Shown here: piece by piece, positions 8,143-18,524 of the stretch
Position numbering within the stretch: the stretch's first letter is position 1
How the letters are laid out: each line of letters starts with the position of its first letter
Assembly (NCBI RefSeq): GCF_022440845.1
Contig: NZ_JAKNTO010000001.1
Coordinates: forward strand, 3,906,001-3,970,000
Reading direction: 5' to 3'
Length of the DNA: 64,000 nucleotides
Source: Ruminococcus sp. OA3
Lineage (GTDB): Bacteria > Bacillota > Clostridia > Lachnospirales > Lachnospiraceae
Notes under the pieces: model-generated
Told to the model about the DNA's origin: nothing
The model's input: the letters and a program-made list of their open reading frames with translations, nothing else
Databases searched by the model: none
Position numbers and translations under genes: made by a program

Positions 8143-9534
8143 TCACATCCCTCCTTTGTCTGTCAGGAATACGGAAGCATCACCCGCCAGAGATGTCAGT
8201 CTTCCGTCTTTCGAGAATCCCATTTTTTCAAGCCATGCATCAAATTCAGGAATCGGACGCAGTCCGAAAATCTCCCGGAGCGCAGCAGCCTCATGATAAC
8301 CGCTGCTCTGATACATCAGCATACAGTCATCGCCCTGCGGCACACCCATGATATAATTACAGCCCGCTGCCACTAGAAGCGCTGCCAGATTTTCCAGATC
8401 ATTCTGATCAGCTTTCATATGGTTGGTATAACAGGTATCACATCCCATGGAAATTCCGCTTAGTTTTCCCATAAAATGATCTTCCAGACCTGCGCGGATC
8501 ACCTGCTTTGAATTGTAAAGGTATTCCGGACCGATAAAACCGACTACCGTGTTTACCAGGAATGGGTGATACTTTTTGGCAAATCCATAGCATCTTGCCT
8601 CCATCGTAACCTGGTCCCATCCATGGTGTGCCTCGGAGGAGAGCTCTGATCCCTGCCCGGTCTCAAAATACATGACATTCGGTCCGGTCGAAGTCCCTTC
8701 CCGCATCATCATGTCATAACCCTCCTGAATCATTGTCCCGCTGATCCCAAACGCTTCATTACCTTTCTGGGATCCTGCAATCGACTGAAACATCAGATCC
8801 ATCGGCGCATGAAATTTTTGAATCGCCTCCATCTGAGTCGTCACATGGGCCAATACACATATCTGAGTCGGAATTTCCCATTTATGCTTGAATTCATCAA
8901 AGCCTTTTAAGATACGTGCGACGCTCTCTGCAGAATCATCTACCGGGTTCAGCCCGAGTACCGCATCTCCGCATCCGAGACTGAATCCCTCCATGACAGA
9001 AGCCATAATTCCCTTTGGGTCATCCGTCGTATGATTGGGCTGAAGTCTTGAGGAAAATGTTCCCGGCAGACCGATCGTCGTGTTGCAGTGTGCAGTAATC
9101 CTGATCTTTTTAGCCGCATAGATCAGATCCAGATTTCCCATAAGCTTGCAGACTGCAGCGACGATCTCACTCGTAATGCCTCTGGATGCCCGTTTTATCA
9201 TCTCCCCCGATGTACGCTCGTCCAGGATCCACTCCCGGAACTCTGCCACCGTCATATGCTCAAATTCCCGGTAGATGGATTCATTTACCCCATCCTGGAT
9301 GATTCTTGTTACTTCGTCCTCCTCATACGGGACGGCCGGATGATTCCGGAGTTCTTTCAGGGTTATCTGTGAGAGAACTACTTTTGCCGCGACGCGTTCC
9401 TCCGCGGACTCAGCAGCTACACCCGCCAGCTTATCGCCGGACTTCTCTTCGTTGGCTTTCGCCATCACTTCCCTGAGAGACTGAAACTCATACGTATGTC
9501 CAAATAATGATGTCTTCAGAATCAATTTGTTCAC
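8143..9534 (-). CDS. eutB: EutB, ethanolamine ammonia-lyase large subunit
   Basis: The 463-residue catalytic subunit is a TIM barrel that carries the radical reaction. Family blocks include ANEEKSGDKLAGVAA, TIGLPGTFSSRLQPNHTTDD, SLGCGDAVLGLNPVDDS, YFETGQGSELSSEAHHG, DHFMGKLSGISMGCDTCYTNH and NYIMGVPQGDDCMLMYQ. The length agrees with known EutB (about 453-460). It lies between eutA, its reactivase, and eutC, its partner. Confidence 0.96.
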   Translation of the reverse strand: MNKLILKTSLFGHTYEFQSLREVMAKANEEKSGDKLAGVAAESAEERVAAKVVLSQITLKELRNHPAVPYEEDEVTRIIQDGVNESIYREFEHMTVAEFREWILDERTSGEMIKRASRGITSEIVAAVCKLMGNLDLIYAAKKIRITAHCNTTIGLPGTFSSRLQPNHTTDDPKGIMASVMEGFSLGCGDAVLGLNPVDDSAESVARILKGFDEFKHKWEIPTQICVLAHVTTQMEAIQKFHAPMDLMFQSIAGSQKGNEAFGISGTMIQEGYDMMMREGTSTGPNVMYFETGQGSELSSEAHHGWDQVTMEARCYGFAKKYHPFLVNTVVGFIGPEYLYNSKQVIRAGLEDHFMGKLSGISMGCDTCYTNHMKADQNDLENLAALLVAAGCNYIMGVPQGDDCMLMYQSSGYHEAAALREIFGLRPIPEFDAWLEKMGFSKDGRLTSLAGDASVFLTDKGGM

Positions 9535-9550
9535 TCTCCTTTCCTGTCAT

Positions 9551-10987
9551 TCAGGAATTAAATATTAATGTTTTAATCACTACGGGGACAACTCTTCCCC
9601 CCGCTGCCGGCTCTCCGATGTCGAGGTAATCTCCGCTCCCGGCATGGATTCCGTCGATACATAAAACTTTCCTGCTGTTTTCCAGCATTACATTCAGTGC
9701 ATTCCCCAGAACTTTCGCAATGTCATTTTCCATCACCAGGATCAGGGGATGTGTTTTCATCTTGTCTTTCAGAACATCAGCCAGTGTTGCTGCCAGCTCC
9801 TGAATCCTCACAAAATCCGTATGAAAATTTCCAGAAAATGAAACTGCGGCAAGACCCGGCTCTCCATTTTCACCGAACATGGGAAGCTGCGCAGCGATGG
9901 AATCTCGAAACGTCTCCAGATTCTGTTCATCCTGCTGCTCTACCCGAAGCACCGGAACGTTCTTCAGGGGAAGACAGTCTGAAACGTAGGATATTGTACT
10001 TCCACTCACTTCCGTCGTATGGGACCCCGCCCCCACAACGGTTGCCCGGATCGTCTCTCTGGCCGGATACCACGGTATACTGCCAAGAGAAGCATTACGG
10101 CTGATTGCTTCCGCCAGCAATACGCCGATATCCCCGAATCTGAAAACATCTTCACCGTCCGCCTCACGCATACACTCAGCCACACCGCCGGAGAACATAA
10201 TTGCCCCGGCTTTGGGAGAATCTGTCATCTCCACACCGTCGTTTGTATACATCTTCCGGTGTATCCCGTCCGGCCTGGACAGATGTACTGCCATCGCCAG
10301 CTGTTCCGCCATGAGGTCGCAGACTTTTGACAACTTTTGAACGTCTGCTGGGTCTCCCACCTGTATATCTATACCGTGTGTCCTGGAAAGCGCCGTGATC
10401 TTGGGATAAATATAATCTACAACACCATCCGACACCTTAATCAGGCGTCCTCCAATATCCAGACACGCTGTTCCCCGGAGGCTTCCTTTTTCAAACAGTG
10501 CAATATTGCTGGTTCCTCCGCCAATATCAATATTGACCGCCGTGATACGTTTTTCTTCCGAAATCCGGTCTGCCCCGGCACCTTTGGCGGACAGAACCGA
10601 TTCCAGGTCCGGACCCGCCACTGCCACCACGAAATCACCCGCCATATCACTCAGGGCTGCCAACACATCATCTGCGTTTTTCTTCCTGGCCGTCTCTCCT
10701 GTAATGATCACAGCTCCTGTCTTTAAATCTGCCGGTGTCATACCGGCAGCCTGATACTCCACACGTACGATTTCTTTCAGCTTCTCCACGTCAATGTCTG
10801 ACTGTGTGGAGAGTGGTGTAAAATAAATCCGGCTTTTATAAATCACTTCTTTTTCAACAATGCCTATACGCGGCACTACATAACTGCTTGCCTGGTTTTC
10901 CATCGTCAGTCTGCAGAAAATGAGCTGGGTCGTCGAAGTCCCTACATCAATTCCCACACTGTATATCGACTCTCTCACAACACTCAC
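9551..10987 (-). CDS. eutA: EutA, ethanolamine ammonia-lyase reactivating factor
   Basis: The 478-residue actin/Hsp70-fold ATPase exchanges damaged cobalamin in EutBC for fresh cofactor. The phosphate loops are SVGIDVGTSTTQLIF (near residue 11) and NIDIGGGTSNIALFEKG (near 150). The family blocks AIMFSGGVAECM and TVVGAGSHTTEVSG are present. The GTG/ATG start overlaps the end of eutP by 4 nt and the gene is followed by eutB, so reactivase and enzyme are made together. Length and motifs are normal. Confidence 0.93.
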   Translation of the reverse strand: MSVVRESIYSVGIDVGTSTTQLIFCRLTMENQASSYVVPRIGIVEKEVIYKSRIYFTPLSTQSDIDVEKLKEIVRVEYQAAGMTPADLKTGAVIITGETARKKNADDVLAALSDMAGDFVVAVAGPDLESVLSAKGAGADRISEEKRITAVNIDIGGGTSNIALFEKGSLRGTACLDIGGRLIKVSDGVVDYIYPKITALSRTHGIDIQVGDPADVQKLSKVCDLMAEQLAMAVHLSRPDGIHRKMYTNDGVEMTDSPKAGAIMFSGGVAECMREADGEDVFRFGDIGVLLAEAISRNASLGSIPWYPARETIRATVVGAGSHTTEVSGSTISYVSDCLPLKNVPVLRVEQQDEQNLETFRDSIAAQLPMFGENGEPGLAAVSFSGNFHTDFVRIQELAATLADVLKDKMKTHPLILVMENDIAKVLGNALNVMLENSRKVLCIDGIHAGSGDYLDIGEPAAGGRVVPVVIKTLIFNS

Positions 10988-11424
10988 CTCTTCCCGTCCT
11001 CCAGGAATGCAGCCAGCTCATAAAGCCCCTGGCCTTCTCTCGCACTGGTTACAAAGATCTTACTGGCTCCCGCCATCTTCAGAAAATTCTTTGCCCTTTC
11101 TGTCTGTTCCCCATCAGCCATATCGGCTTTTGATACAACTCCGACACAGGGCTTGTTAAATGAAGATGCATAACCCGGCGGGAACATGCTGTCCTCTGCC
11201 GCCGCTTCCTGTATAAAAAGAATCAGCTGTGCATCCGCCGCAGTCACGCTGAGCGCCCCGCGCATCCGCGGCCGTTCCAGATATTCTCCCGGCGTATCGA
11301 GAAATGTCTCATTGATGAGCTGCACACTCTGCGTTTTACAGTATTTCATATCCTGACTGCTCAGGCGCTGACACAGTGATGTCTTTCCTGACCCTGATTT
11401 TCCGATTAAAATAACTTTTTTCAT
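10984..11424 (-). CDS. eutP: EutP, P-loop GTPase-like protein
   Basis: The 146-residue protein has the small GTPase fold with a G1 loop [11 protein letters not shown] (residues 8-18), a G3-like DTPGEYLE and a G4-like SKAD. EutP of Salmonella has been reported to act as an acetate kinase. Which activity applies here cannot be told from sequence. It overlaps eutS by 4 nt on one side and eutA by 4 nt on the other, so it is tightly coupled in the operon. Length and motifs are typical. Confidence 0.9.
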   Translation of the reverse strand: MKKVILIGKSGSGKTSLCQRLSSQDMKYCKTQSVQLINETFLDTPGEYLERPRMRGALSVTAADAQLILFIQEAAAEDSMFPPGYASSFNKPCVGVVSKADMADGEQTERAKNFLKMAGASKIFVTSAREGQGLYELAAFLEDGKR

Positions 11425-11768
11425 GACCGGGTCACCGGAACAGACGCAAAACCCATGGATTCACACAGAACGTCCAGAACGCCCCCAAGTGCAGCCTCTA
11501 CACCTGACACATCACCGCTGATCACCAGAGATCCGTTAAACCGGTCGATAAACCCAATAGAAATACCGGCCGCTTTACTGGCAACATCCGCTGCTATTAT
11601 GGCGGCTTCACTCGGGGTGATCGTAAAGATCCCAATCGCACCCGGAGCGTCTGTCATGCCAAGCTTCGCGTAGAGTGTATCTACCGGGTGAGCAATGATA
11701 TGTGCCAGCGTTACCTGCTTTCCCGGTACAAACTCCTGAACAATACGGGTTTTCTCCTGGTCTGTCAT
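11421..11768 (-). CDS. eutS: EutS, BMC shell protein (bent hexamer)
   Basis: The 115-residue shell protein has the permuted BMC fold, which in EutS gives bent hexamers thought to help form edges. Family blocks are [37 protein letters not shown] and [22 protein letters not shown]. The length is normal (111 in E. coli). The stop overlaps the start of eutP by 4 nt, and eutG lies 21 nt upstream. Confidence 0.93.
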   Translation of the reverse strand: MTDQEKTRIVQEFVPGKQVTLAHIIAHPVDTLYAKLGMTDAPGAIGIFTITPSEAAIIAADVASKAAGISIGFIDRFNGSLVISGDVSGVEAALGGVLDVLCESMGFASVPVTRS

Positions 11769-11789
11769 AGATTCATCACCTCTTTTTTA

Positions 11790-12923
11790 TCAAAGCCTGC
11801 CGTCATAGGCATTCCGGAAAATGCCGATCAGATCATCGATCGTACATTTTCTTGGATTCGTCTTTGTACAGCCATCTGCATAGGCTGCCTGTGCCATTTC
11901 TTTTAAGTTTTCTTCGAATTCCTCCGCTGTCACGCCTGCCTCGGCAATCGTATTGGGGATATTCAGCTGTTTTCTGTATTGCCGTATCAGACGTATCAGA
12001 TTAAAGACACTCTGTCTGCTGTCCCCGTTCTCAACTCCCATCATTTGGGCGATCAGTTCATATCGTCCGGCTGCTTTTGTGAGCCCCTCACGGTAACCTG
12101 AATTATATGAGATCACATAGGGCATCAGTATCCCGTTGACTTTTCCATGCGGCAGATGAAAATGCGCGCCAAGTGTGTGAGCCATACTGTGATTGATCCC
12201 AAGCCCTCCACTGCTGAACGCAATTCCCGCCAGGCATGATGCATTGTGCATTTTTTGACGCGCACACCGGTTATCCGGATGTGCAAAAACCTCCAGAAGA
12301 TTTTCATGCACCATACGAATTGCTTTTTCGGCTGCGGCATCCGTGAAATCATTTGCCGTCTCAGAGACAAATGCTTCCATCGCATGCGTCAGCACATCAA
12401 CCCCCGTATCAGCTGTCACTCCCGGAGGAACACTTAAAGTCAGCGACGCATCAAGAACCGCTATATCCGCCCGAAGCGCATCATCCGTCAGCGGATATTT
12501 AGCCTCTTTCAGAGGATCACTGATGACTGCAAACCGGCTGACCTCTGATCCCGTTCCGCTCGTCGTCGGTATCGCGATAAATCTGCACCCGTTTTGCGGT
12601 TTCTGCTTCTGCCCAAAAAACACCATTGCCTTTGCCGCGTCTATGGGTGAACCGCCTCCAAATGCAATCACAGCCTGCGGCTCCAGTGTCTCCATCTGCT
12701 CCATTCCCTTTGCTACCGTAGCAATATCCGGGTCTGCACGCACTTCGGAGAAAACCCCATACGTGATTCCGGCGTCTTCCAGTTGTTTCGTCACATAAGA
12801 TATTTTTCCGCTCTCAGCCATAAAGCCGTCCGTCACGATAAATACCCTCTGTATGTCTTTTAACAGCTCTTTTAAATCGGCACTGCCAATGATAATTTCT
12901 GTTTTCAGACTAAACTGCTCCAT
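11790..12923 (-). CDS. eutG: EutG, iron-containing alcohol dehydrogenase
   Basis: A 377-residue group III alcohol dehydrogenase that reduces acetaldehyde to ethanol and so recycles NADH. The NAD site is GGGSPIDAAKAMVFF, and the metal-binding histidines lie in GGLGINHSMAHTLGAHFHLPHG. The ATG at 12923, preceded by a GGAAGCGGGG segment, gives the normal family N-terminus (EQFSLKTEIIIG). An open frame continues upstream to 13082 but reads through the palindromic block and gives no family similarity. This is the first gene of the operon in this window. Confidence 0.93.
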   Translation of the reverse strand: MEQFSLKTEIIIGSADLKELLKDIQRVFIVTDGFMAESGKISYVTKQLEDAGITYGVFSEVRADPDIATVAKGMEQMETLEPQAVIAFGGGSPIDAAKAMVFFGQKQKPQNGCRFIAIPTTSGTGSEVSRFAVISDPLKEAKYPLTDDALRADIAVLDASLTLSVPPGVTADTGVDVLTHAMEAFVSETANDFTDAAAEKAIRMVHENLLEVFAHPDNRCARQKMHNASCLAGIAFSSGGLGINHSMAHTLGAHFHLPHGKVNGILMPYVISYNSGYREGLTKAAGRYELIAQMMGVENGDSRQSVFNLIRLIRQYRKQLNIPNTIAEAGVTAEEFEENLKEMAQAAYADGCTKTNPRKCTIDDLIGIFRNAYDGRL

Positions 12924-12962
12924 GCCATTTCCCCGCTTCCTTTCATAATAAACAGACATCAC

Positions 12963-13196
12963 ATGAATGAAAGTCCAATGTCCGGGCATCTGTGCAAGCA
13001 AGCTTGCCCAACCGCCGTCCGGAACTTTCAATTCAAGTACGCTCCAGCGTACTTTCTGCGAGCCGCACGTCATGCCCTGCATGAACTCCTACATCTGTGC
13101 GACTCTGCAATCCGCCGGAGGCTTTATCCTGGAAGGAGACCAGACTCCCACCAGGACGGATTTGTTATTACTCACCACCTGTAGAAGTGAGAGTCT
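12963..13196 (-). repeat. nested-palindrome block in the eut operon leader
   Basis: About 230 nt upstream of eutG are packed with stem-loops. An outer stem TGAAAGT/ACTTTCA (12968-13030) encloses GGGCA/TGCCC. A perfect AAGTACGCT-CC-AGCGTACTT palindrome lies at 13035-13054. A CCTGG/CCAGG pair lies at 13128-13155 and a CTCAC/GTGAG pair at 13171-13191. I see no B12-riboswitch core and no clear EutV-type hexaloop hairpin. It could be a MITE-like or REP-like insertion or a structured leader RNA. It lies between the V-ATPase terminator and eutG, so eut transcription must pass through or start in it. Confidence 0.5.
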
Positions 13197-13266
13197 TATT
13201 TACTTACAAGATAAAACATGGGAATAGTATGTCTTTTTCTTTTGATTTTATGCGGTATTTCTGCTC

Positions 13267-13322
13267 ATCGTCTAAAAAAGCGCACAAAAAAAGAGCTTCT
13301 TTTTCGAAACTCTTTTTTTGCG
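13267..13322 (-). terminator. rho-independent terminator of the V-ATPase operon
   Basis: A long stem follows ntpD: GCGCGCAAAAAAAGAG pairs with CTCTTTTTTTGTGCGC (one G-U pair), with a purine-rich loop, then TTTTTTAGAC on the minus strand. This ends the V-ATPase message before the eut operon leader. Confidence 0.85.
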
Positions 13323-13326
13323 CGCT

Positions 13327-13989
13327 TTACTGCATCTTTTCTTTATAGTGATGTGCTTCTTCCAGCATCATATCCTTAACCTTCATCAGACGGATCTGTG
13401 TGCTTCGTTCATTCTCATCCAGCTTCATCGTAATATATTTAATATTCTTTTGGGTCTCGGGAATAATCACATGTTCCAGAGCATTTACGCGGCGCCTCGT
13501 CTTCTCGATCTCCGCCGCCATCAGCTGGCAGGATTTTTCACATTCCGCAAGCCTTATCATCTCAGGCAGTATGTCTGCCAGAGACCTGACTGCGTCATCC
13601 AGGTCACTGGAAGTAAACGCAAATCCATAAGAGTAGATATCATTGTCATCCGGCGTTCTGGTCCTGTAATCAAAGATGGGAATATCCACACTCATAATGT
13701 TCTTTTCATCCGGTTCCAGATAGACCTCCTGTTTCGGCGCCATCAGCGCAGTGTGCATCGCTTCCTCGGTCATACCTGCCTTTGCAATGACAAAGTTCTG
13801 GTTCGCTGACAGGATCCCCTGCTCCACACGCTGTCTCAGCTGCATATTCTCCCTGACCAGGTCCATGAACTGTCTCATGAGCTCATCACGTTTATCTTTC
13901 AGCAGTTTGTGGCCTCTCGTCGCCGTGACCAGCTTTTTCTTCAGTCTGGTCAGCTCCATTCGGGTTGGATTTACCTGTGCCTGTGCCAA
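13327..13989 (-). CDS. ntpD: V-type ATP synthase subunit D (central stalk)
   Basis: The 220-residue coiled-coil protein is the rotor shaft linking the A3B3 head to the membrane ring. The typical start QVNPTRMELTRLKKKLVTATRGHKLLKDKRDEL is present (here from residue 5), and the C-terminal helix contains KTRRRVNALEHVIIPE, a subunit D hallmark. It is the last gene of the operon, 44 nt after ntpB, followed at once by a terminator. Confidence 0.95.
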   Translation of the reverse strand: MAQAQVNPTRMELTRLKKKLVTATRGHKLLKDKRDELMRQFMDLVRENMQLRQRVEQGILSANQNFVIAKAGMTEEAMHTALMAPKQEVYLEPDEKNIMSVDIPIFDYRTRTPDDNDIYSYGFAFTSSDLDDAVRSLADILPEMIRLAECEKSCQLMAAEIEKTRRRVNALEHVIIPETQKNIKYITMKLDENERSTQIRLMKVKDMMLEEAHHYKEKMQ

Positions 13990-14033
13990 CTGCCATCACC
14001 CCTTTCCGATACACCCAAAGGGTGTTTTTTGCG

Positions 14034-15410
14034 TTACTCCTGTTCCTCATAGTACTGATCCAGGAATTTATCATCGATACGCTTCAGTTCACTCCTCGGC
14101 AGAATAGACAACAACTTCCATCCAATAGCCAGTGTCTCTTCAATATCGCGGTTTGTCATATAACCCTGGGAAATATACTCTTTCTCAAACGCATCTGCGA
14201 ATTTCGCATAGATAAGGTCGATATCAGACAGTGCAGCCTCTCCCAAAATAACCATCAGCTCTTTCGCCTCTTTGCCGCGGGCATAAGCTGCAAACAACTG
14301 ATTCATGGTATTAGAGTGGTCAGCTCTCGTCTTCCCCTCACCTATTCCCTTATCTTTCAGACGTGACAGGGACGGCAGTACATCAATTGGAGGCGTGACG
14401 CCCTTCCGGTATAGTTCACGGCTTAAGATAATCTGACCTTCTGTGATATACCCTGTTAAGTCAGGGATCGGATGAGTTTTATCATCCTCCGGCATCGTCA
14501 GGATCGGAATCATGGTGATACTGCCGTTCTTTCCATGCTGGCGCCCGGCTCTTTCATACAGAGAAGCCAGATCAGTATACATATATCCGGGATAGCCACG
14601 GCGCCCGGGAACTTCCTTTCGTGCCGCGGATACTTCACGAAGTGCATCCGCATAGTTTGTGATATCCGTCAGGATAACAAGAACATGCATATTCTTCTCA
14701 AACGCCAGGTATTCTGCAGCAGTCAGAGCCATTCGCGGTGTCGCAATACGCTCCACTGCCGGATCATTTGCCAGATTGACGAACAGTACTGTTCGGTCAA
14801 TTGCTCCCGTCTCCTTAAAACTCTCAATAAAGAAATTGGATTCCTCGAATGTGATTCCCATCGCTGCAAATACAACGGCAAACGGTTCGTCTGTACCGCG
14901 TACTTTCGCCTGTCTTGCGATCTGAGCAGCCAGATTGGCATGCGGAAGACCGGAAGCAGAAAAGATCGGCAACTTCTGCCCTCTTACCAGCGTATTCAGT
15001 CCGTCAATTGCTGAAATTCCAGTCTGAATAAACTCCTCAGGGTAGGTCCTTGCTGCCGGATTCATCGGAAGTCCGTTGATATCCATTCTTGCATCCGGCA
15101 AAATCTGAGGACCGTCATCGATCGGTCTGCCCAGTCCGTCAAAGACCCTGCCCAGCATATCCTCAGATACACCGAGCTCCATACTTTTTCCCAGAAAACG
15201 CACTTTACTGTTGGAGAGATTGATACCGGTTGAACTCTCAAACAGCTGAACCAGCGCATCACTTCCGTTAATTTCAAGAACTTTACAACGGCGTATTTCA
15301 CCGCTGGCAAGCTCAATCTCACCCAGTTCGTCATATGCTACATGTTCCACTCCCCGAACCAGCATCAAAGGGCCGGCGACTTCCTGAATTGTCCTATATT
15401 CTTTTGGCAT
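14034..15410 (-). CDS. ntpB: V-type ATPase subunit B (non-catalytic)
   Basis: The 458-residue regulatory subunit alternates with subunit A in the head. The P-loop is degenerate ([16 protein letters not shown]), as expected for B, and [18 protein letters not shown] and [16 protein letters not shown] are conserved family blocks. The start ATG overlaps the stop of ntpA by 1 nt (TGATG arrangement), typical of coupled A/B translation. Length is normal. Confidence 0.96.
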   Translation of the reverse strand: MPKEYRTIQEVAGPLMLVRGVEHVAYDELGEIELASGEIRRCKVLEINGSDALVQLFESSTGINLSNSKVRFLGKSMELGVSEDMLGRVFDGLGRPIDDGPQILPDARMDINGLPMNPAARTYPEEFIQTGISAIDGLNTLVRGQKLPIFSASGLPHANLAAQIARQAKVRGTDEPFAVVFAAMGITFEESNFFIESFKETGAIDRTVLFVNLANDPAVERIATPRMALTAAEYLAFEKNMHVLVILTDITNYADALREVSAARKEVPGRRGYPGYMYTDLASLYERAGRQHGKNGSITMIPILTMPEDDKTHPIPDLTGYITEGQIILSRELYRKGVTPPIDVLPSLSRLKDKGIGEGKTRADHSNTMNQLFAAYARGKEAKELMVILGEAALSDIDLIYAKFADAFEKEYISQGYMTNRDIEETLAIGWKLLSILPRSELKRIDDKFLDQYYEEQE

Positions 15411-17176
15411 CAGTCGTCCTCCTTCCCGATCAGTTTGGCAATTTCCTTCGTCAACTCTTCACTGACCAGTCGATATTCTTTTTCTATATCCGCCTCGTTC
15501 GTATACTTATACCGTCCGATTTTCTCACGGACAGCCATCTTGATCAGTCCCTGAATGGATGCGCCCTGTTCCAGTGCCTCCCTGGATTTCTCATAATAGC
15601 CAATTACAAGACGCATCATCAGAAGCTGCTTTTCCAGAGATGTGTACGTATCGATCTCGTGGAACGAGTTCTGATGCAGGAAGTCTTCGCGGATGGAACG
15701 CGCCGCTTCCATCTTAAGCCGGTCTGATGCAGACAGTGCATCCATACCGACCATCTTCACGATCTCCTCCAGCTCCGCCTCATCCTGCAAAAGACTCATC
15801 AATTTCTGCCGGTCCGAAATCCAGTCATCAGCCACATTGGCATCAAACCACGGTCCCAGACTGTCCAGATAAAGCGAATAACTCGTCAGCCAGTTGATCG
15901 CGGGAAAATGCCGTTTATAAGCAAGTGATGAATCCAGTCCCCAGAACACTTTTACGATACGAAGTGTCGCCTGGGATACCGGCTCGGAGATATCCCCTCC
16001 AGGAGGAGATACCGCACCGATCACAGACAGCGCACCTTCGCGTCCTTCCGTTCCGAGTGATATTACCTGGCCTGCACGTTCATAGAACTGCGCCAGGCGG
16101 CTTCCCAGATACGCCGGATATCCTTCTTCACCCGGCATCTCCTCCAGCCGTCCCGACATCTCACGGAGAGCCTCGGCCCATCGTGATGTGGAATCCGCCA
16201 TCAACGCAACAGAATAACCCATATCACGGAAATATTCAGCGATTGTAATACCTGTATAAATAGATGCCTCTCGTGCCGCAACCGGCATATCTGAGGTATT
16301 TGCGATCAGAACTGTACGTTCCATCAAAGACTCACCGGTCTTGGGATCTTTCAGCTCCGGAAATTCATTCAAAACATCTGTCATCTCATTACCGCGCTCA
16401 CCGCACCCGATATAGACGACAATGTCTGCCTCAGCCCATTTTGCGAGCTGATGCTGTATCACAGTCTTACCGCTTCCAAACGGCCCCGGAACTGCTGCTA
16501 CCCCGCCTTTGGCAATCGGGAAAAATGTATCAACAACACGCTGTCCTGTCACCAGCGGCATTGTCGGCGGAAGTTTTTTCTGATAGGGGCGGCCGCGCCT
16601 TACCGGCCATTCCTGCATCATCTTCAGATTCTTTTCACCATCTGCAGAAGTAAGTACAGCCACAGTCTCTTCGACCGTAAACTCTCCTTCTCGGATTTCT
16701 TTGATCGTGCCTTTCATTCCAAACGGCACCATGATTTTCTGACACACGACGACGGTCTCCTGTACAGTCCCGATGACATCACCTTCCTGTACAACGTCGC
16801 CCACTTTGACAACAGGCTCGAACTTCCATTTTTTATCACGTTTCAGTGAAGGAACCTCCACCCCACGCTTTAGGTTGTTGCCGGATACTTTCATGATATC
16901 ATCCAGCGGTCTCTGGATACCGTCGTAAATGCTGGAGATCAGACCAGGTCCAAGCTCCACAGACAGCGGAACCTCCATAGATTCAACAGGTTCACCAGGC
17001 CCCAGTCCTGAAGTCTCCTCGTATACCTGAATGGATGCCTGGTCTCCGTGTATTTCAATAATCTCTCCGATCAGTCGCTGGTTGCTGACACGCACAACAT
17101 CAAACATGTTGGCGTCCCGCATTCCTTCCGCGATGACCAGAGGTCCTGCTACTTTCTTAATCGTGCCTCTGCTCAT
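15410..17176 (-). CDS. ntpA: V-type ATPase subunit A (catalytic)
   Basis: This catalytic subunit of about 588 residues hydrolyses ATP to drive ion pumping, or the reverse. The Walker A motif is [14 protein letters not shown], the Walker B/arginine region includes [11 protein letters not shown] and [19 protein letters not shown], and the long non-homologous insert typical of A subunits precedes the P-loop. The ATG at 17176 ([13 protein letters not shown]) has a GGGTGG site; an in-frame GTG four codons upstream (17188) is an alternative. It follows subunit F closely. Confidence 0.95.
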   Translation of the reverse strand: MSRGTIKKVAGPLVIAEGMRDANMFDVVRVSNQRLIGEIIEIHGDQASIQVYEETSGLGPGEPVESMEVPLSVELGPGLISSIYDGIQRPLDDIMKVSGNNLKRGVEVPSLKRDKKWKFEPVVKVGDVVQEGDVIGTVQETVVVCQKIMVPFGMKGTIKEIREGEFTVEETVAVLTSADGEKNLKMMQEWPVRRGRPYQKKLPPTMPLVTGQRVVDTFFPIAKGGVAAVPGPFGSGKTVIQHQLAKWAEADIVVYIGCGERGNEMTDVLNEFPELKDPKTGESLMERTVLIANTSDMPVAAREASIYTGITIAEYFRDMGYSVALMADSTSRWAEALREMSGRLEEMPGEEGYPAYLGSRLAQFYERAGQVISLGTEGREGALSVIGAVSPPGGDISEPVSQATLRIVKVFWGLDSSLAYKRHFPAINWLTSYSLYLDSLGPWFDANVADDWISDRQKLMSLLQDEAELEEIVKMVGMDALSASDRLKMEAARSIREDFLHQNSFHEIDTYTSLEKQLLMMRLVIGYYEKSREALEQGASIQGLIKMAVREKIGRYKYTNEADIEKEYRLVSEELTKEIAKLIGKEDD

Positions 17177-17196
17177 GTGCACTGCCACCCGCCTTT

Positions 17197-17532
17197 CTAT
17201 CCATTATTCTCATCATCTCCGAACAGAATATCCGATCCAACTGCCTGTTCTACGGATTTTTTTACCCCTTTGATGCCGGCTCCCGTATTTCCCGACACTC
17301 CAGGTATCAGGATGATGGCCGGAAGCAGATTTTCTTTGTATTTTTCAATGAGCCCTTCGAGCTCGGCGGCCATCGCCTCTGTGATGTAAATCACACCGTA
17401 TTTTCCTCCTGAAGCCAGCTGCTTCAGTATTTTCTCACCCTCTTCCCGGGTAGATACCGGAAATGTCTCAAGACCAAGCGTCGCGAACCCGAAGATGCTG
17501 TCATATGCACCCATAACTGCAATTCTAAACAT
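17197..17532 (-). CDS. V-type ATPase subunit F
   Basis: The 111-residue small rotor subunit (NtpG in Enterococcus naming) binds subunit D. The pattern [25 protein letters not shown] and [21 protein letters not shown] followed by [14 protein letters not shown] fits the Rossmann-like F subunit family. It overlaps the end of subunit C by 8 nt and precedes ntpA. Confidence 0.92.
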   Translation of the reverse strand: MFRIAVMGAYDSIFGFATLGLETFPVSTREEGEKILKQLASGGKYGVIYITEAMAAELEGLIEKYKENLLPAIILIPGVSGNTGAGIKGVKKSVEQAVGSDILFGDDENNG

Positions 17533-18496
17533 ACATTTCCCTTATCCTTTCCCGGATTGACTGCTCCGGAAAGTCATTGAGCTTGCCGGTCAGAATAATT
17601 CGCACCGTTTTTATTTCATTCTCCCTTGCCAGAATATAAGCGATCAGCGGTCCTATCGAAAATGGCTGGTATTTCTGGGGCCGGATCGTTTCGATCAGAC
17701 GATTGTCACACCAGCATTCAAATGCTGAAGAAGACTGGCTCAGTGCCTCTGCCGCTTCTCTGAATCCTGCGGAAATCAGATATTCACAGATCGCCTCAAA
17801 GCTCTGGAGTGCCGCCTTGCAGAGTGTTTCGATATTCAGGCTTTCACACTCTGCCATGGATCGCTTCATAAATTCCAGGGATTTTTTTGTCCGCTGCGCG
17901 CGCACTGCAATCTTAATATCAGTGACTGCCACCAGCGATTCTGCATATTCTTTCACGATCCTGTCTTTTGACTGCTGTCCCGCCAGATAAATGGCTTTCA
18001 GCGCTGCCTGATCCAAAATCGCATCACAAAGCTGTCCATCCCGTGAATGCAGCAGTGTTTCGTATGCCTCTTTTGCCGGCTCCTGCATAAATACGGGAAG
18101 ACTTAAGAAGTCCTTCTCCCGAATGATACGGAGCATCTCGTCACGCCCGATCGGGCATTCTTCATAAAATATATTTTGATTGATCTCTTCTGTGCAGACC
18201 TCTTTTATGGCCGCTTTCAGATTATGGAACAGATTCTGGTAGGACAATACATCGAATGGCTTCATATCTGAGACCATGCTCCGAATTGTCTCCCATGTTT
18301 TCTCCCGTTCCCGCTTTAATATCGCATCCGCGTCCGCCTCTCCCTGAGGGTCACCCCAGCCCCGTTCCTGCAGAAAAGCGATACAGCCTTCAAACGAATC
18401 GCAGGCTATCAGCTGTTCCAGCGTTGCCGCAGAGAACAGAGAAACTTCCAGGGCACGGATCCGCGCGACCGCATAGGTGTAATCAATATCAGACAT
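17525..18496 (-). CDS. ntpC: V-type ATPase subunit C
   Basis: The 323-residue helical protein links the central stalk to the membrane c-ring (the d subunit in eukaryotic naming). It shows family blocks YTYAVARIRALEVSLFS near the N-terminus and PFSIGPLIAYILARENEIKTVRIILTGK near the C-terminus. It overlaps subunit F by 8 nt and follows subunit E by 28 nt, the expected position. Confidence 0.93.
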   Translation of the reverse strand: MSDIDYTYAVARIRALEVSLFSAATLEQLIACDSFEGCIAFLQERGWGDPQGEADADAILKREREKTWETIRSMVSDMKPFDVLSYQNLFHNLKAAIKEVCTEEINQNIFYEECPIGRDEMLRIIREKDFLSLPVFMQEPAKEAYETLLHSRDGQLCDAILDQAALKAIYLAGQQSKDRIVKEYAESLVAVTDIKIAVRAQRTKKSLEFMKRSMAECESLNIETLCKAALQSFEAICEYLISAGFREAAEALSQSSSAFECWCDNRLIETIRPQKYQPFSIGPLIAYILARENEIKTVRIILTGKLNDFPEQSIRERIREMYV

Positions 18497-18524
18497 GCAT
18501 AACCCTCCTCGGTTCTAAGGCGCA

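Noticed and set aside
12924-13082. In-frame N-terminal extension of EutG to 13082
   Set aside because: It reads through the palindromic leader block, gives no family similarity, and a proper ribosome binding site precedes the ATG at 12923.
13120-13160. AGGAGACC on the plus strand resembling a B12-box
   Set aside because: The remaining conserved parts of a cobalamin riboswitch are absent and the strand would point away from eut.
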